In this document: positions 19,985 to 27,985 of the stretch, in pieces
Layout: each line of letters opens with the position of its first letter
How positions within the stretch are numbered: the stretch's first letter is position 1
Origin: Streptomyces echinoruber
GTDB taxonomy: Bacteria > Actinomycetota > Actinomycetes > Streptomycetales > Streptomycetaceae
Reading direction: 5' to 3'
Length of the DNA: 64,000 nt
NCBI RefSeq assembly: GCF_014651135.1
Contig: NZ_BMWH01000007.1
Span: forward strand, 62,001 to 126,000
Notes under the pieces: generated by a model
What the model was told of the DNA's origin: nothing
Database searches by the model: none
What the model saw: the letters and a program-made list of their open reading frames with translations, nothing else
Made by a program: the position numbers and the translations under genes

Positions 19985-20029
19985 GTCAACCGGAGGTTGA
20001 CACCCCCGCCCTGTCAACCTACGGTTGAC
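19985..20029 (+). promoter_or_regulatory. Two 17-bp palindromic operators overlapping a leaderless promoter
   Basis: GTCAACCGGAGGTTGAC (19985-20001) and GTCAACCTACGGTTGAC (20013-20029) are near-perfect dyads, 28 bp centre to centre. The -35 TTGACA (19997-20002) and the -10 TACGGT (20020-20025), 17 nt apart, lie inside them. The start codon at 20032 is only 6 nt after the -10, so the message should be leaderless. The remaining intergenic DNA (19556-19984) shows nothing else distinctive. Confidence 0.8.
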
Positions 20030-20031
20030 AC

Positions 20032-20814
20032 ATGACGCAGCAGCATCCGGCCATCACGTCCACCGTCCGCCTCGACGACCTCATCGCGGCCATCAAGAAG
20101 GTCCACGCGGAACCACTCGAACAGCTCCAGGACGCCGTCCTCGCCGCCGAGCACCTCGGCGAGGTGGCCGACCACCTCATCGGCCACTTCGTCGACCAGG
20201 CCCGCCGCTCCGGCGCCTCCTGGACCGACATCGGCAAGAGCATGGGCGTCACCCGGCAGGCCGCCCAGAAGCGCTTCGTGCCCAAGGAATCCACGGAACT
20301 CGACCCCTCCCAGGGCTTCAGCCGCTACACGCTGCGCGCCCGCAACGTGGTCATGGCCGCGCACAATGAGGCCAGGGCCGCGCGCCACGCCGAGGTCCTG
20401 CCCGAGCACCTGGTCCTCGGCCTGCTCGCCGAATCCGAGGCCCTCGCCGCGCAGGCCCTCGCCGAGCAGGGCGTCTCGCCCGACGCCGGGCGCGCCGCCG
20501 TGGCCGCCGTCCTGCCGCCGCCCGCCGAGGACGCCCCCGAACTCGTCCCGTACGGCGCCGCCGCCAAGAAGGCCCTGGAACTCACCTTCCGCGAGGCCCT
20601 CCGCCTCGGCCACAACTACATCGGCACCGAACACCTCCTGCTGGCCCTGCTGGAGTACGAGAACGGCGAGGGCGTCCTCAGCGACCTGGGCGTCGACAAG
20701 GCGCGGGCCGAGGAGTTCGTGACGAAGGCACTGGCCGACCTGGTGCAGGCGCGCCGGGAACAGCAGGACGAACAGGAACAGCAGGACGGACAGCAGGACG
20801 GACAGCAGGGCTAG
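20032..20814 (+). CDS. HTH-Clp N-domain protein (probable autoregulator)
   Basis: 260-aa protein. An N-terminal region contains a helix-turn-helix (ASWTDIGKSMGVTRQAAQKRF, about 62-82) and is followed by two Clp N-terminal repeats (RARNVVMAAHNEARAARHAE, then FREALRLGHNYIGTEHLLLALL). The tail is Gln/Asp-rich (QQDEQEQQDGQQDGQQG). There is no AAA ATPase domain, so it is not a chaperone. Similar Streptomyces proteins are annotated as Clp protease N-terminal-domain proteins. The HTH and the double operator at its own start suggest a stress-type autoregulator (inference). Confidence 0.85.
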   Translation: MTQQHPAITSTVRLDDLIAAIKKVHAEPLEQLQDAVLAAEHLGEVADHLIGHFVDQARRSGASWTDIGKSMGVTRQAAQKRFVPKESTELDPSQGFSRYTLRARNVVMAAHNEARAARHAEVLPEHLVLGLLAESEALAAQALAEQGVSPDAGRAAVAAVLPPPAEDAPELVPYGAAAKKALELTFREALRLGHNYIGTEHLLLALLEYENGEGVLSDLGVDKARAEEFVTKALADLVQARREQQDEQEQQDGQQDGQQG

Positions 20815-20884
20815 CCGAAGCGGCCCCTTTCCGGGAAACCGCAGCTCGGGCCGGGTTGTCAGACCCGCCTGCGACACTCGCCGT

Positions 20885-22612
20885 ATGACCGACCGGTGGG
20901 CTCTGGCTCCGGCCGAGGACGGTGGCGTGGAGCTCGCCGCCCTCGGTCCGGACGGGCTGCCCGCGGGTCCGGTCACCAGGGAGCCGGACCTCGCCGAAGC
21001 CGTGCGCGCCCGTCCCGGCGTCGCACGGTGGGTGTGGCGCTCCACCGCGGAGGTGTACCCGCGCCTGCTCGCCGCGGGCGTGCGCGTGGAGCGGTGCTAC
21101 GACATCGAGAGCGCCGAGGCCCTCCTGCTCGGCCACGAGGGCCGCCACGGCGAACCCCGCTCGGCCGCCGCCGCCCTGGCCCGGCTGCGCGGCGGCCCCG
21201 TACCGCCGGATCCGCCGCAGCGCCCGGCCGCCCCGGGCGCACAGTCGCCCCTGTTCGAGCCGCCGGGCGACCGCCTGCCGCTGACCGATCTCCTGGAGGT
21301 CTACGCCGAGCAGCGGCGGCGGCACGACAAGGCGGAGCACCCCGACCGCATGCGGCTGCTGACCGCCGCCGAGTCGGCCGGGACGCTGGTCGCCGCCGAG
21401 ATGAACCACGTGGGACTGCCGTGGCGCGCGGACGTGCACCGCGCGGTGCTGCACGACCTGCTCGGCGAGCGCTACGCGGGCGGTGGCGAGCCGAAACGCC
21501 TGGCCGAACTCGCGGAGGAGATCTCCGCCGCGTTCAGCCGCCGGGTGCGGCCCGACCTGCCCGCCGACGTGATCAGGGCCTTCGCGCAGGCCGGGATCAC
21601 GGTGCGCTCGACGCGCCGCCGGGAGCTGGCCGCCGTCGACCATCCGGCGGTGCCACCGCTGCTGGAGTACAAGAGGCTGTACCGCATCTGGGTCGCCCAC
21701 GGCTGGTCCTGGCTGCAGGACTGGGTGCACGAGGGGCGCTTCCGGCCGGAGTTCCAGGCCGGCGGCACGGTCACCGGACGCTGGGTGACCCACGGCGGGG
21801 GCGCCCTGCAGATCCCCCGGGTGATCCGCCGCGCGGTCGTCGCCGATCCCGGCTGGCGGCTCGTCGTCGCCGACGCCGACCAGATGGAGCCGCGCGTGCT
21901 GGCCGCGATCTCCCGCGACCCCGGCCTGATGGAGGTGGCCGGCCGGGCCACCGACCTGTACCAGGAGGTGTCCGACCGGGCGTTCTCCGGCGACCGCGCC
22001 CAGGCCAAGCTCGCCGTGCTCGGCGCGATCTACGGCCAGACCTCCGGCGACGGCCTGAAGAACCTCGCCGCGCTCCGGCGCCGCTTCCCCCGGGCGGTGG
22101 CGTACGTCGACGAGGCGGCCCGCGCCGGCGAGGAGGGCCGGCTGGTGCGCACCTGGCTGGGCCGCACCTGCCCGCCCGCGCGCGGGGCGGGTGACGCGTC
22201 GGCGGAGGAGGCCGGCCTGCCCCAGGACCCGGACGCCACCGCCACCACCACCGCCACCGCCGCAGCCGCCTCGGACGAGACGGGCTCGCCGGAGTGGGAG
22301 CCCGGCCGAGCCTCCGCCGACGCCCGCGCACGCGGCCGGTTCGCCCGCAACTTCGTCGTCCAGGGCAGCGCCGCCGACTGGACCCTGCTCCTGCTGGCCG
22401 CCCTGCGCCGCGCCTGCGCCGGCCTGCGCGCCGAGCTGGTGTTCTTCCAGCACGACGAGGTGATCGTGCACTGCCCCGCGCAGGAGGCCGACACGGTCGT
22501 CGCGGCGATCGCCGACGCCGCCGCCCTGTCCGCGCGCCTGACCTTCGGGGACACACCGGTGCGGTTCCCGTTCACGACGGCGGTGGTGGAGTGCTATGCG
22601 GACGCCAAGTAG
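20885..22612 (+). CDS. Family A DNA polymerase (short PolA paralogue)
   Basis: 575-aa polymerase, usually annotated bifunctional 3'-5' exonuclease/DNA polymerase in Streptomyces. Motif A is VADADQMEPRVLA (Asp330), motif B RAQAKLAVLGAIYGQTSGDG (Lys near 375) and motif C FFQHDEVIVHC (His523-Asp-Glu). The N-terminal 150 residues lack a 5' nuclease and show no clear exonuclease DxE motifs, so proofreading is doubtful. A Thr/Ala-rich insertion (about 435-485) sits between motifs B and C. It starts 70 nt after the HTH-ClpN gene. The likely role is repair or lesion tolerance rather than replication (inference). Confidence 0.88.
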   Translation: MTDRWALAPAEDGGVELAALGPDGLPAGPVTREPDLAEAVRARPGVARWVWRSTAEVYPRLLAAGVRVERCYDIESAEALLLGHEGRHGEPRSAAAALARLRGGPVPPDPPQRPAAPGAQSPLFEPPGDRLPLTDLLEVYAEQRRRHDKAEHPDRMRLLTAAESAGTLVAAEMNHVGLPWRADVHRAVLHDLLGERYAGGGEPKRLAELAEEISAAFSRRVRPDLPADVIRAFAQAGITVRSTRRRELAAVDHPAVPPLLEYKRLYRIWVAHGWSWLQDWVHEGRFRPEFQAGGTVTGRWVTHGGGALQIPRVIRRAVVADPGWRLVVADADQMEPRVLAAISRDPGLMEVAGRATDLYQEVSDRAFSGDRAQAKLAVLGAIYGQTSGDGLKNLAALRRRFPRAVAYVDEAARAGEEGRLVRTWLGRTCPPARGAGDASAEEAGLPQDPDATATTTATAAAASDETGSPEWEPGRASADARARGRFARNFVVQGSAADWTLLLLAALRRACAGLRAELVFFQHDEVIVHCPAQEADTVVAAIADAAALSARLTFGDTPVRFPFTTAVVECYADAK

Positions 22613-22646
22613 CACCCCTGGCGGCACCCGGGCGGCGGCCTGCGGA

Positions 22647-25600
22647 TCACCCGCACCGGCGCATGTCCGCCTCGCCCAGCAGCGCGCGCAGCTCCGCCGC
22701 CACGGCCTTTTCGTCCGTGCCGTCCAGCGCCTCCAGCGCGGCACGCCACTGCGCGTACGCCTCCCGGCACCTGCCCTGCTCGCGCAGCAGCAGCCCATGC
22801 TGGTGCCGGGCCAGGCCGCCCACGTAGCGGTCGGCGCGGGCGTCGGCGCGGGCCAGCAGTTCCGCGCACTCGCGCCCGGCCCGCTCCAGCCGGCCGAGCT
22901 GCCGCAGGGCGCGGACCAGCCCGAGCCGGGTCTGGGACTCGCCGTGCCAGTCGCCGTGGCCGCCGAGGATGCGCAGACTCTCCTCGAAGTGGGCCGCGGC
23001 GGCGGCCGGTTCACCGAGGGTGAGGTGGGCGTAGCCGATGTTGCAGTGCGCGGAGTGCTGCACGATGACGGCGCCGATCGCCTCCCCGATGGCGAGCGAG
23101 CGCCGGTGCTGCTCGATGGCGGCGCGCGGGTCGGTGTGCTCGTACAGGTTGCCGAGGTGGCTGTAGGTGACGGCCTCGCCGTGGGGGTCGTTGAGCTGCC
23201 GCGAGTAGACCAGGCTCTGCCGCAGGGCGGCGCCCGACTCGGCGTAGCGGCCCAGGCCCTCCAGCAGCAGCCCGCGGTTGTTCAGGCAGCGCCGGATCCA
23301 GGACAGCACGCCGAGCCGCCGCCAGATGGCCAGCGCCCGGTCGGTGAGCGCGAGGGCCTCGCCGTGCCGGCCGGTGAGGAAGTGCAGCCCGGCCAGGTCG
23401 CTCAGCGCGTACGCCTCCGCGGCCTCGTCCTGAAGCCGCCGCGCCGCGGTGAGCGCGGCCCGCCCGAGCACCGCCATCTCGGCGAGGCGGCCCCGGCGCT
23501 GCGCGTACGGGAAGAACAGCCGCACCAGGGTGGAGACGTGGGCGACGACGTGTTCGTCGGGTGCGTCGGCGTACCGCTCCACCAGCGCCACGACGTTCTC
23601 CAGCTCCCGGTCGCCCCAGGCGAAGGCGTCCTCGGAGCGCGCGAACGGCGCCACGGCGGCGACCTCGGCCGCGTGCCCGGGCGGCTGGGCGGCGGTGGGG
23701 CGGCGGCGGTCGTCCTGGTCGAGGCCCGGTTCGACTATCACCGTCATGACGCGTTCGGCGACGGCGGCGTACCAGCGCAGGGCGGTCACCACGGTCCGCC
23801 CGGTCTCCCGGCCGTCCCCGGCCAGTTCGCGGGCGAAGTCGCGCACCAGGTCGTGCGGGGTGTAGCGGCCGTACGCCGTCTCCTCCAGCAGCGCGACGTC
23901 GACGAGCCGGTCCAGGGCGGCCTCGGCGCGGCGCTCGTCGCCGTCGGTCAGACGGGCCAGCAGCGGTGCCCCGTACACCGGCAGGTCCAGGGCGCCGATG
24001 CGGCGCAGCGCCTGGGCCGCGTCCCGGTCGGCCTCGCGCTCGGAGCCGGCGAGCGCGTCGTGGGCCACGGCCAGGGAGCGGCGCACGCTCAGGTCGTCGT
24101 ACTCCAGGTGGTGCAACCGCCGCTCGGTGGCGGCCAGTTGGTCGGCGAGCACGTCCGGGGTGAGAGCTCGGCGCGCGGCCAGCCGGGCGGCGACGACGCG
24201 CAGCGCGAGCGGGAGCCGGCCGGTGAGGTGGACCAGCGGGTGCCCAGCGTGCAGGCCGTCCCGCCCGGAGACCGCGCGCAGCAGGGCCGCGCTCTCCTCA
24301 CCGGTGAGCGGGGCGAGCGGGAAGCGGCTGGCGCCGTCGAGCGCGGTGAGCGGGGAACGGCTGGTGACGATCACCGCGCAGCCGGATCCCGCCGGCAGCA
24401 GCGGCCGCACCTGTGCCGCGTTCGCCGCGTCGTCCAGCACCATCAGCGTGCGTGTCGGCGTGAGCAGCGACCGCAGCAACGCCGCCGCCTCGTCCGGGTG
24501 TTCGGGGATCAGCCGCGGCTCGGTGCCCAGGTCGCGCAGCAGCGTGCGCAGTGCCTGACCGGCGGTGAGGGGCGCCACGCCGGGCGTCGCGCCGTGCAGG
24601 TTGACGTACAACTGCCCATCGGGGAAACGATTCCGCAGCTCATGGGCGACGTGCAGGGCCAGAGCGCTCTTGCCGACACCGGCCATGCCGCTGACGACGG
24701 CGACGGGACACCCGGGAGCGGCGGCCCCCTCCGGACCGGCCGGACGCCCGGCGGCGAGAGCGTCGAGGAGGGCCCTGACGACATCGGTCCGGCCGGTGAA
24801 GTGGGCCGGTGCCGGGGGTAGTTGGGCGGGCCGGGGTGGGGTGGTGAGCCTGGTGAGCCCGACGGAACCGGCCAGTTCGGCAGGTCCGGTCGGCTCGGCG
24901 GGGCTGGCGGACCCGGCTGTCCCAGCTGACCCGGCGGGGTCGACGGGGTCGACGGGGTCGGCCGATCCGGCGGGGCCGCCGTCTCCGTACGCCGGCTCGT
25001 CCTCGGCTCCGTACGCCGACTCGTCCTCGGCTCCGTACGCCGGCTCGTCCTCGGCCCCGTGCGCCGCTTCCGCCACCGGCGACGAAAGCCCGGAGGCAGC
25101 CGGCGTCCCCGGCCCGAACGCGCCGGCGGTCTTCCCCGCCCGTCGGCCCCCGGTTCCGCGCGCCTTCGCGACCGCCCCCGCCCGTGCCCCCGGCACCCCG
25201 CCGACGGCTGCCCCCTGTTCCCGGGCGGTCCCCGTGGCCGTGTGTTCCCGGGCGGTCCCCGCGGCCACGGGTTCCCGGGCCGTCCCCGTCCGCCGCCCCG
25301 CGGCGGTTCCCGCCCGTCCCCCACCGGCCGCGGCTCCGGCCGTGAAGGGGTCACCGCTCTCCCCGGCCGTCCCCCGCAGCACCTCCGCGTGGGCCTCGCG
25401 GACGGCGGGGCCGGGTTCGACGCCGAGTTCCTCGATCAGGCGGGCGCGCAGGTCGCGGTGGACGGCGAGGGCCTCGGCCTGGCGGCCGGCGCGGTGCAGG
25501 GCGAGCATGAGCTGACGGTGGTAGACCTCGCGCAGCGGATGCTCGGCGGCCAGTGCCGCCAACTCCGGTACGAGACCGGCGAGACGGTCGCCGCCGAGGG

Positions 25601-26120
25601 CGAGTTCGGCGTCGTAGCGCCACTCCAGGAGCAGCAGCCGCGCCTCCTGCAGGCGCTGCACGAAGGCGTATCCGCCGAGGTCGGCGGGGAGCCCGTCGAG
25701 GGGTGCGCCACGCCACAGGGCGAGCGCTTGCGTGCAGGCGCGCACGACCCGCGCCCAGTCGCGCTCGGCGTGCGCCGCGCGCGCCTGCGCGATCCCGCGT
25801 TCGAAGAGGTGGACGTCGAGTTCGCCGTCCTCGACGCGGAGCAGGTAACCGGGCGGTACGGCGCGCAGCCGCTCGGGGTCGTCGAGGAGCCGCCGCAGCC
25901 GGGTGACGTGGTTGTGCAGGGAGGCGCGCGCGGAGGCCGGCGGGGTGGGGCCCCACAGCGCGTCCTGGAGGGCGCTGACGGAGACGACACGGCCGGCCTC
26001 CAGCAGCAGGGCGGCCAGCAGGGTCCGCAGCTTGGGGCTGCCGATGGGGCGGGCCCGGCCCTCGTCGTCGTACACCAGGGGCGGTCCCAGCAGTCCGTAC
26101 CGCAGTTCGCACCGCACCAC
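22647..26120 (-). CDS. SARP/AfsR-like regulator: winged helix-BTAD, NB-ARC ATPase, TPR
   Basis: 1157-aa transcriptional regulator. An OmpR-type winged helix (LRYGLLGPPLVYDDEG...SPKLRTLLAALLLEAG) and bacterial transcriptional activator domain fill about 1-225. A 200-residue Ala/Pro/Glu linker follows, with repeats of AYGAEDE. An NB-ARC domain has Walker A VSGMAGVGKSALAL near 475-490, and there are C-terminal TPRs. The architecture matches AfsR-type activators of secondary metabolism; no biosynthetic cluster is next to it here. GTG at 26118-26120 is chosen with GGAAAGG 11 nt upstream; earlier in-frame starts exist up to 26183. The gap upstream to 26502 probably holds the promoter. Confidence 0.88.
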   Translation of the reverse strand: MVRCELRYGLLGPPLVYDDEGRARPIGSPKLRTLLAALLLEAGRVVSVSALQDALWGPTPPASARASLHNHVTRLRRLLDDPERLRAVPPGYLLRVEDGELDVHLFERGIAQARAAHAERDWARVVRACTQALALWRGAPLDGLPADLGGYAFVQRLQEARLLLLEWRYDAELALGGDRLAGLVPELAALAAEHPLREVYHRQLMLALHRAGRQAEALAVHRDLRARLIEELGVEPGPAVREAHAEVLRGTAGESGDPFTAGAAAGGGRAGTAAGRRTGTAREPVAAGTAREHTATGTAREQGAAVGGVPGARAGAVAKARGTGGRRAGKTAGAFGPGTPAASGLSSPVAEAAHGAEDEPAYGAEDESAYGAEDEPAYGDGGPAGSADPVDPVDPAGSAGTAGSASPAEPTGPAELAGSVGLTRLTTPPRPAQLPPAPAHFTGRTDVVRALLDALAAGRPAGPEGAAAPGCPVAVVSGMAGVGKSALALHVAHELRNRFPDGQLYVNLHGATPGVAPLTAGQALRTLLRDLGTEPRLIPEHPDEAAALLRSLLTPTRTLMVLDDAANAAQVRPLLPAGSGCAVIVTSRSPLTALDGASRFPLAPLTGEESAALLRAVSGRDGLHAGHPLVHLTGRLPLALRVVAARLAARRALTPDVLADQLAATERRLHHLEYDDLSVRRSLAVAHDALAGSEREADRDAAQALRRIGALDLPVYGAPLLARLTDGDERRAEAALDRLVDVALLEETAYGRYTPHDLVRDFARELAGDGRETGRTVVTALRWYAAVAERVMTVIVEPGLDQDDRRRPTAAQPPGHAAEVAAVAPFARSEDAFAWGDRELENVVALVERYADAPDEHVVAHVSTLVRLFFPYAQRRGRLAEMAVLGRAALTAARRLQDEAAEAYALSDLAGLHFLTGRHGEALALTDRALAIWRRLGVLSWIRRCLNNRGLLLEGLGRYAESGAALRQSLVYSRQLNDPHGEAVTYSHLGNLYEHTDPRAAIEQHRRSLAIGEAIGAVIVQHSAHCNIGYAHLTLGEPAAAAAHFEESLRILGGHGDWHGESQTRLGLVRALRQLGRLERAGRECAELLARADARADRYVGGLARHQHGLLLREQGRCREAYAQWRAALEALDGTDEKAVAAELRALLGEADMRRCG

Positions 26121-26502
26121 GACGCCCACTGCCTTTCCGTGCGGCCGCCGCGGCCGCGCTCCACGGCGAAGACCCGCAGCCACGGCGGAGCACGCGCGCG
26201 GGCGCGCGAGGTGCCCGCTCCGGTGCGCCGCCTGACGGGTTTCCGCCCTCTTCCCGACGGTTTCCCGCCACCATCTTCACACCGGTTCGCAGCGGAATCC
26301 GCTACTGTTCCGGCCGACTTGGGCCGTCGTCCGGCGACTTCCGGCCGGCCCGAACCGGGCACCGAGACGAACCGTTGGCCACATGTTAGCGATCCGTTGG
26401 TGCCGCCTGGTGTGATCGTCACATCGGATCTGGTCCGACGGCGCGCGCGTACGACGCGCAATCGGGGGAGTGTCGCCGCCGCGGCCGGATCCGGGGACAC
26501 GA

Positions 26503-26537
26503 GGGCCCCGGTCGGCGGAGGTGAACGACCGGGGCCC
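26503..26537. terminator. Perfect hairpin downstream of the glycosyltransferase
   Basis: 12-bp stem GGGCCCCGGTCG (26503-26514) with its complement at 26526-26537, 11-nt loop. It terminates the glycosyltransferase transcript after the point where the extended reading frame would end (26589). Confidence 0.8.
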
Positions 26538-26696
26538 TGTCCGCACGCTCCCCGGCCGCCTGCCGGACGGCGGCCCGCCGCCCGCAGGTCAGATGACCGG
26601 TGGCCGCCCCAGCCGGGTGAGCCGCCACACCGTCCGCCACCGCATCGGCCGCCGCTCCCCCGCGGGCTGCCGCAGCCCCTCCACGAACCCGCCGCA

Positions 26697-27482
26697 CTAC
26701 GCCCGCAGTCCGCCCAGGGAACGGGTCCGTACGACGGTGAGCAGCGTCCACACCGCCAGGTGCACCGGGATGAGCGGCAGCGGAAGCCGGCGCCGGACCA
26801 GCCAGACCCGGTTGCGGGCCGTGACGCGGTGGTAGATGGCGTGCCGGGCGGGCGAGGTCTTCGGGTGCCGCAGGAGCAGCTCGGGCGCGTAGCGGATGCG
26901 CCAGCCGGCGTCGGCGGCACGCCAGGCCAGGTCGGTCTCCTCGTGCGCGAAGAAGAACTCGGCGGGCCAGTCGCCGATCTCCTCCAGCATCGCCATGCGC
27001 AGCGCGTGCCCGCCACCGAGGAACCCGGTGACGTACCCGCCGCGCAGCGGATCCGACTTCCCCACCCGCGGCACGTGCCGCTGCTGCGTCTCCCCGTTCT
27101 CGTCGGCGATCCGGAAACCGACGATGCCGAGGCGCGGATCGGCGGCGAACAACTCCGCCACGCGGCGCAGCACGTCCGCGTCGACGAGCAGCCCGTCGTC
27201 GTCCAGGTCCACGACGACGTCCACGTCCCCGAACTCCCGCAGCCGGGCGAGGGCCACGTTCCGCCCGCCGGGGCAGCCCAGGTTCTCCTCGGTCTCGACG
27301 ACGGTCACCTCGCCGGGCAGCGACAGCCGGCGGGCGAACTCGGGCAGCCGGCAGCCGTTGCCGACGACCACGATGCGCGCGGGCGCCAGGTCCTGCTTCG
27401 CGACCGACTCCAGCAGGGCGTCGACCTCGGCGGGCCGGTTCCCCATGGTCACCACCGCGACCGCGATCCTCGGCTCCGCCAT
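26697..27482 (-). CDS. Family 2 glycosyltransferase, truncated by in-frame TAG
   Basis: GT-A fold glycosyltransferase of 261 aa. It has AVAVVTMGNRP at the N-terminus, a DxD-type VVDLDDDGL (sugar nucleotide/metal), and FFFAHEETDLAWRAADAGWRIRY typical of rhamnosyl/mannosyl-like GT2 enzymes. The frame ends at TAG 26697-26699. The same frame then continues without a break for 34 codons (CGGFVEGLRQPAGERRPMRW...RLGRPPVI) to TGA 26589-26591, with coding-like composition. The basic C-terminal tail is one I recall from intact homologues. Either the allele is shortened by a nonsense mutation or the base call is wrong. Start ATG 27480-27482; GTG 27491 is an alternative. Confidence 0.82.
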   Translation of the reverse strand: MAEPRIAVAVVTMGNRPAEVDALLESVAKQDLAPARIVVVGNGCRLPEFARRLSLPGEVTVVETEENLGCPGGRNVALARLREFGDVDVVVDLDDDGLLVDADVLRRVAELFAADPRLGIVGFRIADENGETQQRHVPRVGKSDPLRGGYVTGFLGGGHALRMAMLEEIGDWPAEFFFAHEETDLAWRAADAGWRIRYAPELLLRHPKTSPARHAIYHRVTARNRVWLVRRRLPLPLIPVHLAVWTLLTVVRTRSLGGLRA

Positions 27483-27759
27483 GTCCCTCACCCCGTCCGG
27501 CCGACGACGACACCGGCGCGCCGACCGTACGGCGCCCGCCGTTCACCAAGATGTTGCCGCAACGGCCGCGGGTGTACCGGCTCGGCTTTCCTTTGCACCC
27601 TTTTTACGGCGCTTTTCCCTCCGCGGCGCCGACGCTTCCCCCGATGCCGCAGGACACGGCACAGTCACGCAACCGCGCCGACCCGCAACCGTACGGGCCC
27701 GCTCCCGCCGCCGGCGACGGCGCCGACACCGCGCCCACAGACCCCATGGAACGACGAAA

Positions 27760-27786
27760 GGCCGACCGGGAAACTCCCAGTCGGCC
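27760..27786 (-). terminator. Terminator of tRNA-Thr
   Basis: 12-bp stem (27775-27786 with 27760-27771, one G-U) around a 3-nt loop, followed on the minus strand by TTTCGT. It lies 8 nt after the tRNA 3' end. Confidence 0.85.
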
Positions 27787-27793
27787 TTCTCGA

Positions 27794-27870
27794 TGGAGCC
27801 GCTTTCGGGATTCGAACCCGAGACCTACGCATTACGAGTGCGTTGCTCTGGCCATCTGAGCTAAAGCGGC
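27794..27870 (-). tRNA. tRNA-Thr (anticodon CGT), CCA encoded
   Basis: Cloverleaf on the minus strand: acceptor GCCGCTT pairing with AAGCGGC, D-arm TAGCTCAGATGGCCAGAGCA, anticodon loop ACTCGTAA with anticodon CGT (reads ACG, Thr), T-arm CGGGTTCGAATCCCG, and an encoded 3' CCA at 27796-27794. Upstream sequence has a -10-like TAGACT (27914-27909). The tRNA stands alone between the peptidase and glycosyltransferase genes. Confidence 0.97.
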
Positions 27871-27942
27871 GTGCTGCCCGCACCGGGGTGCGCTCGGCAA
27901 CGTGGGTAAGTCTACACAGGTTCCGGGGGTGCTTCGTACCGG

Positions 27943-27965
27943 CCCCGGAGGCGGGGCCTCCGGGG
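27943..27965 (-). terminator. Hairpin after the Tap-like peptidase gene
   Basis: Perfect 10-bp stem CCCCGGAGGC / GCCTCCGGGG with a 3-nt loop, 20 nt downstream of the stop of the minus-strand peptidase gene. Confidence 0.75.
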
Positions 27966-27985
27966 AGCGGGGCGGGTGGGCGAGG

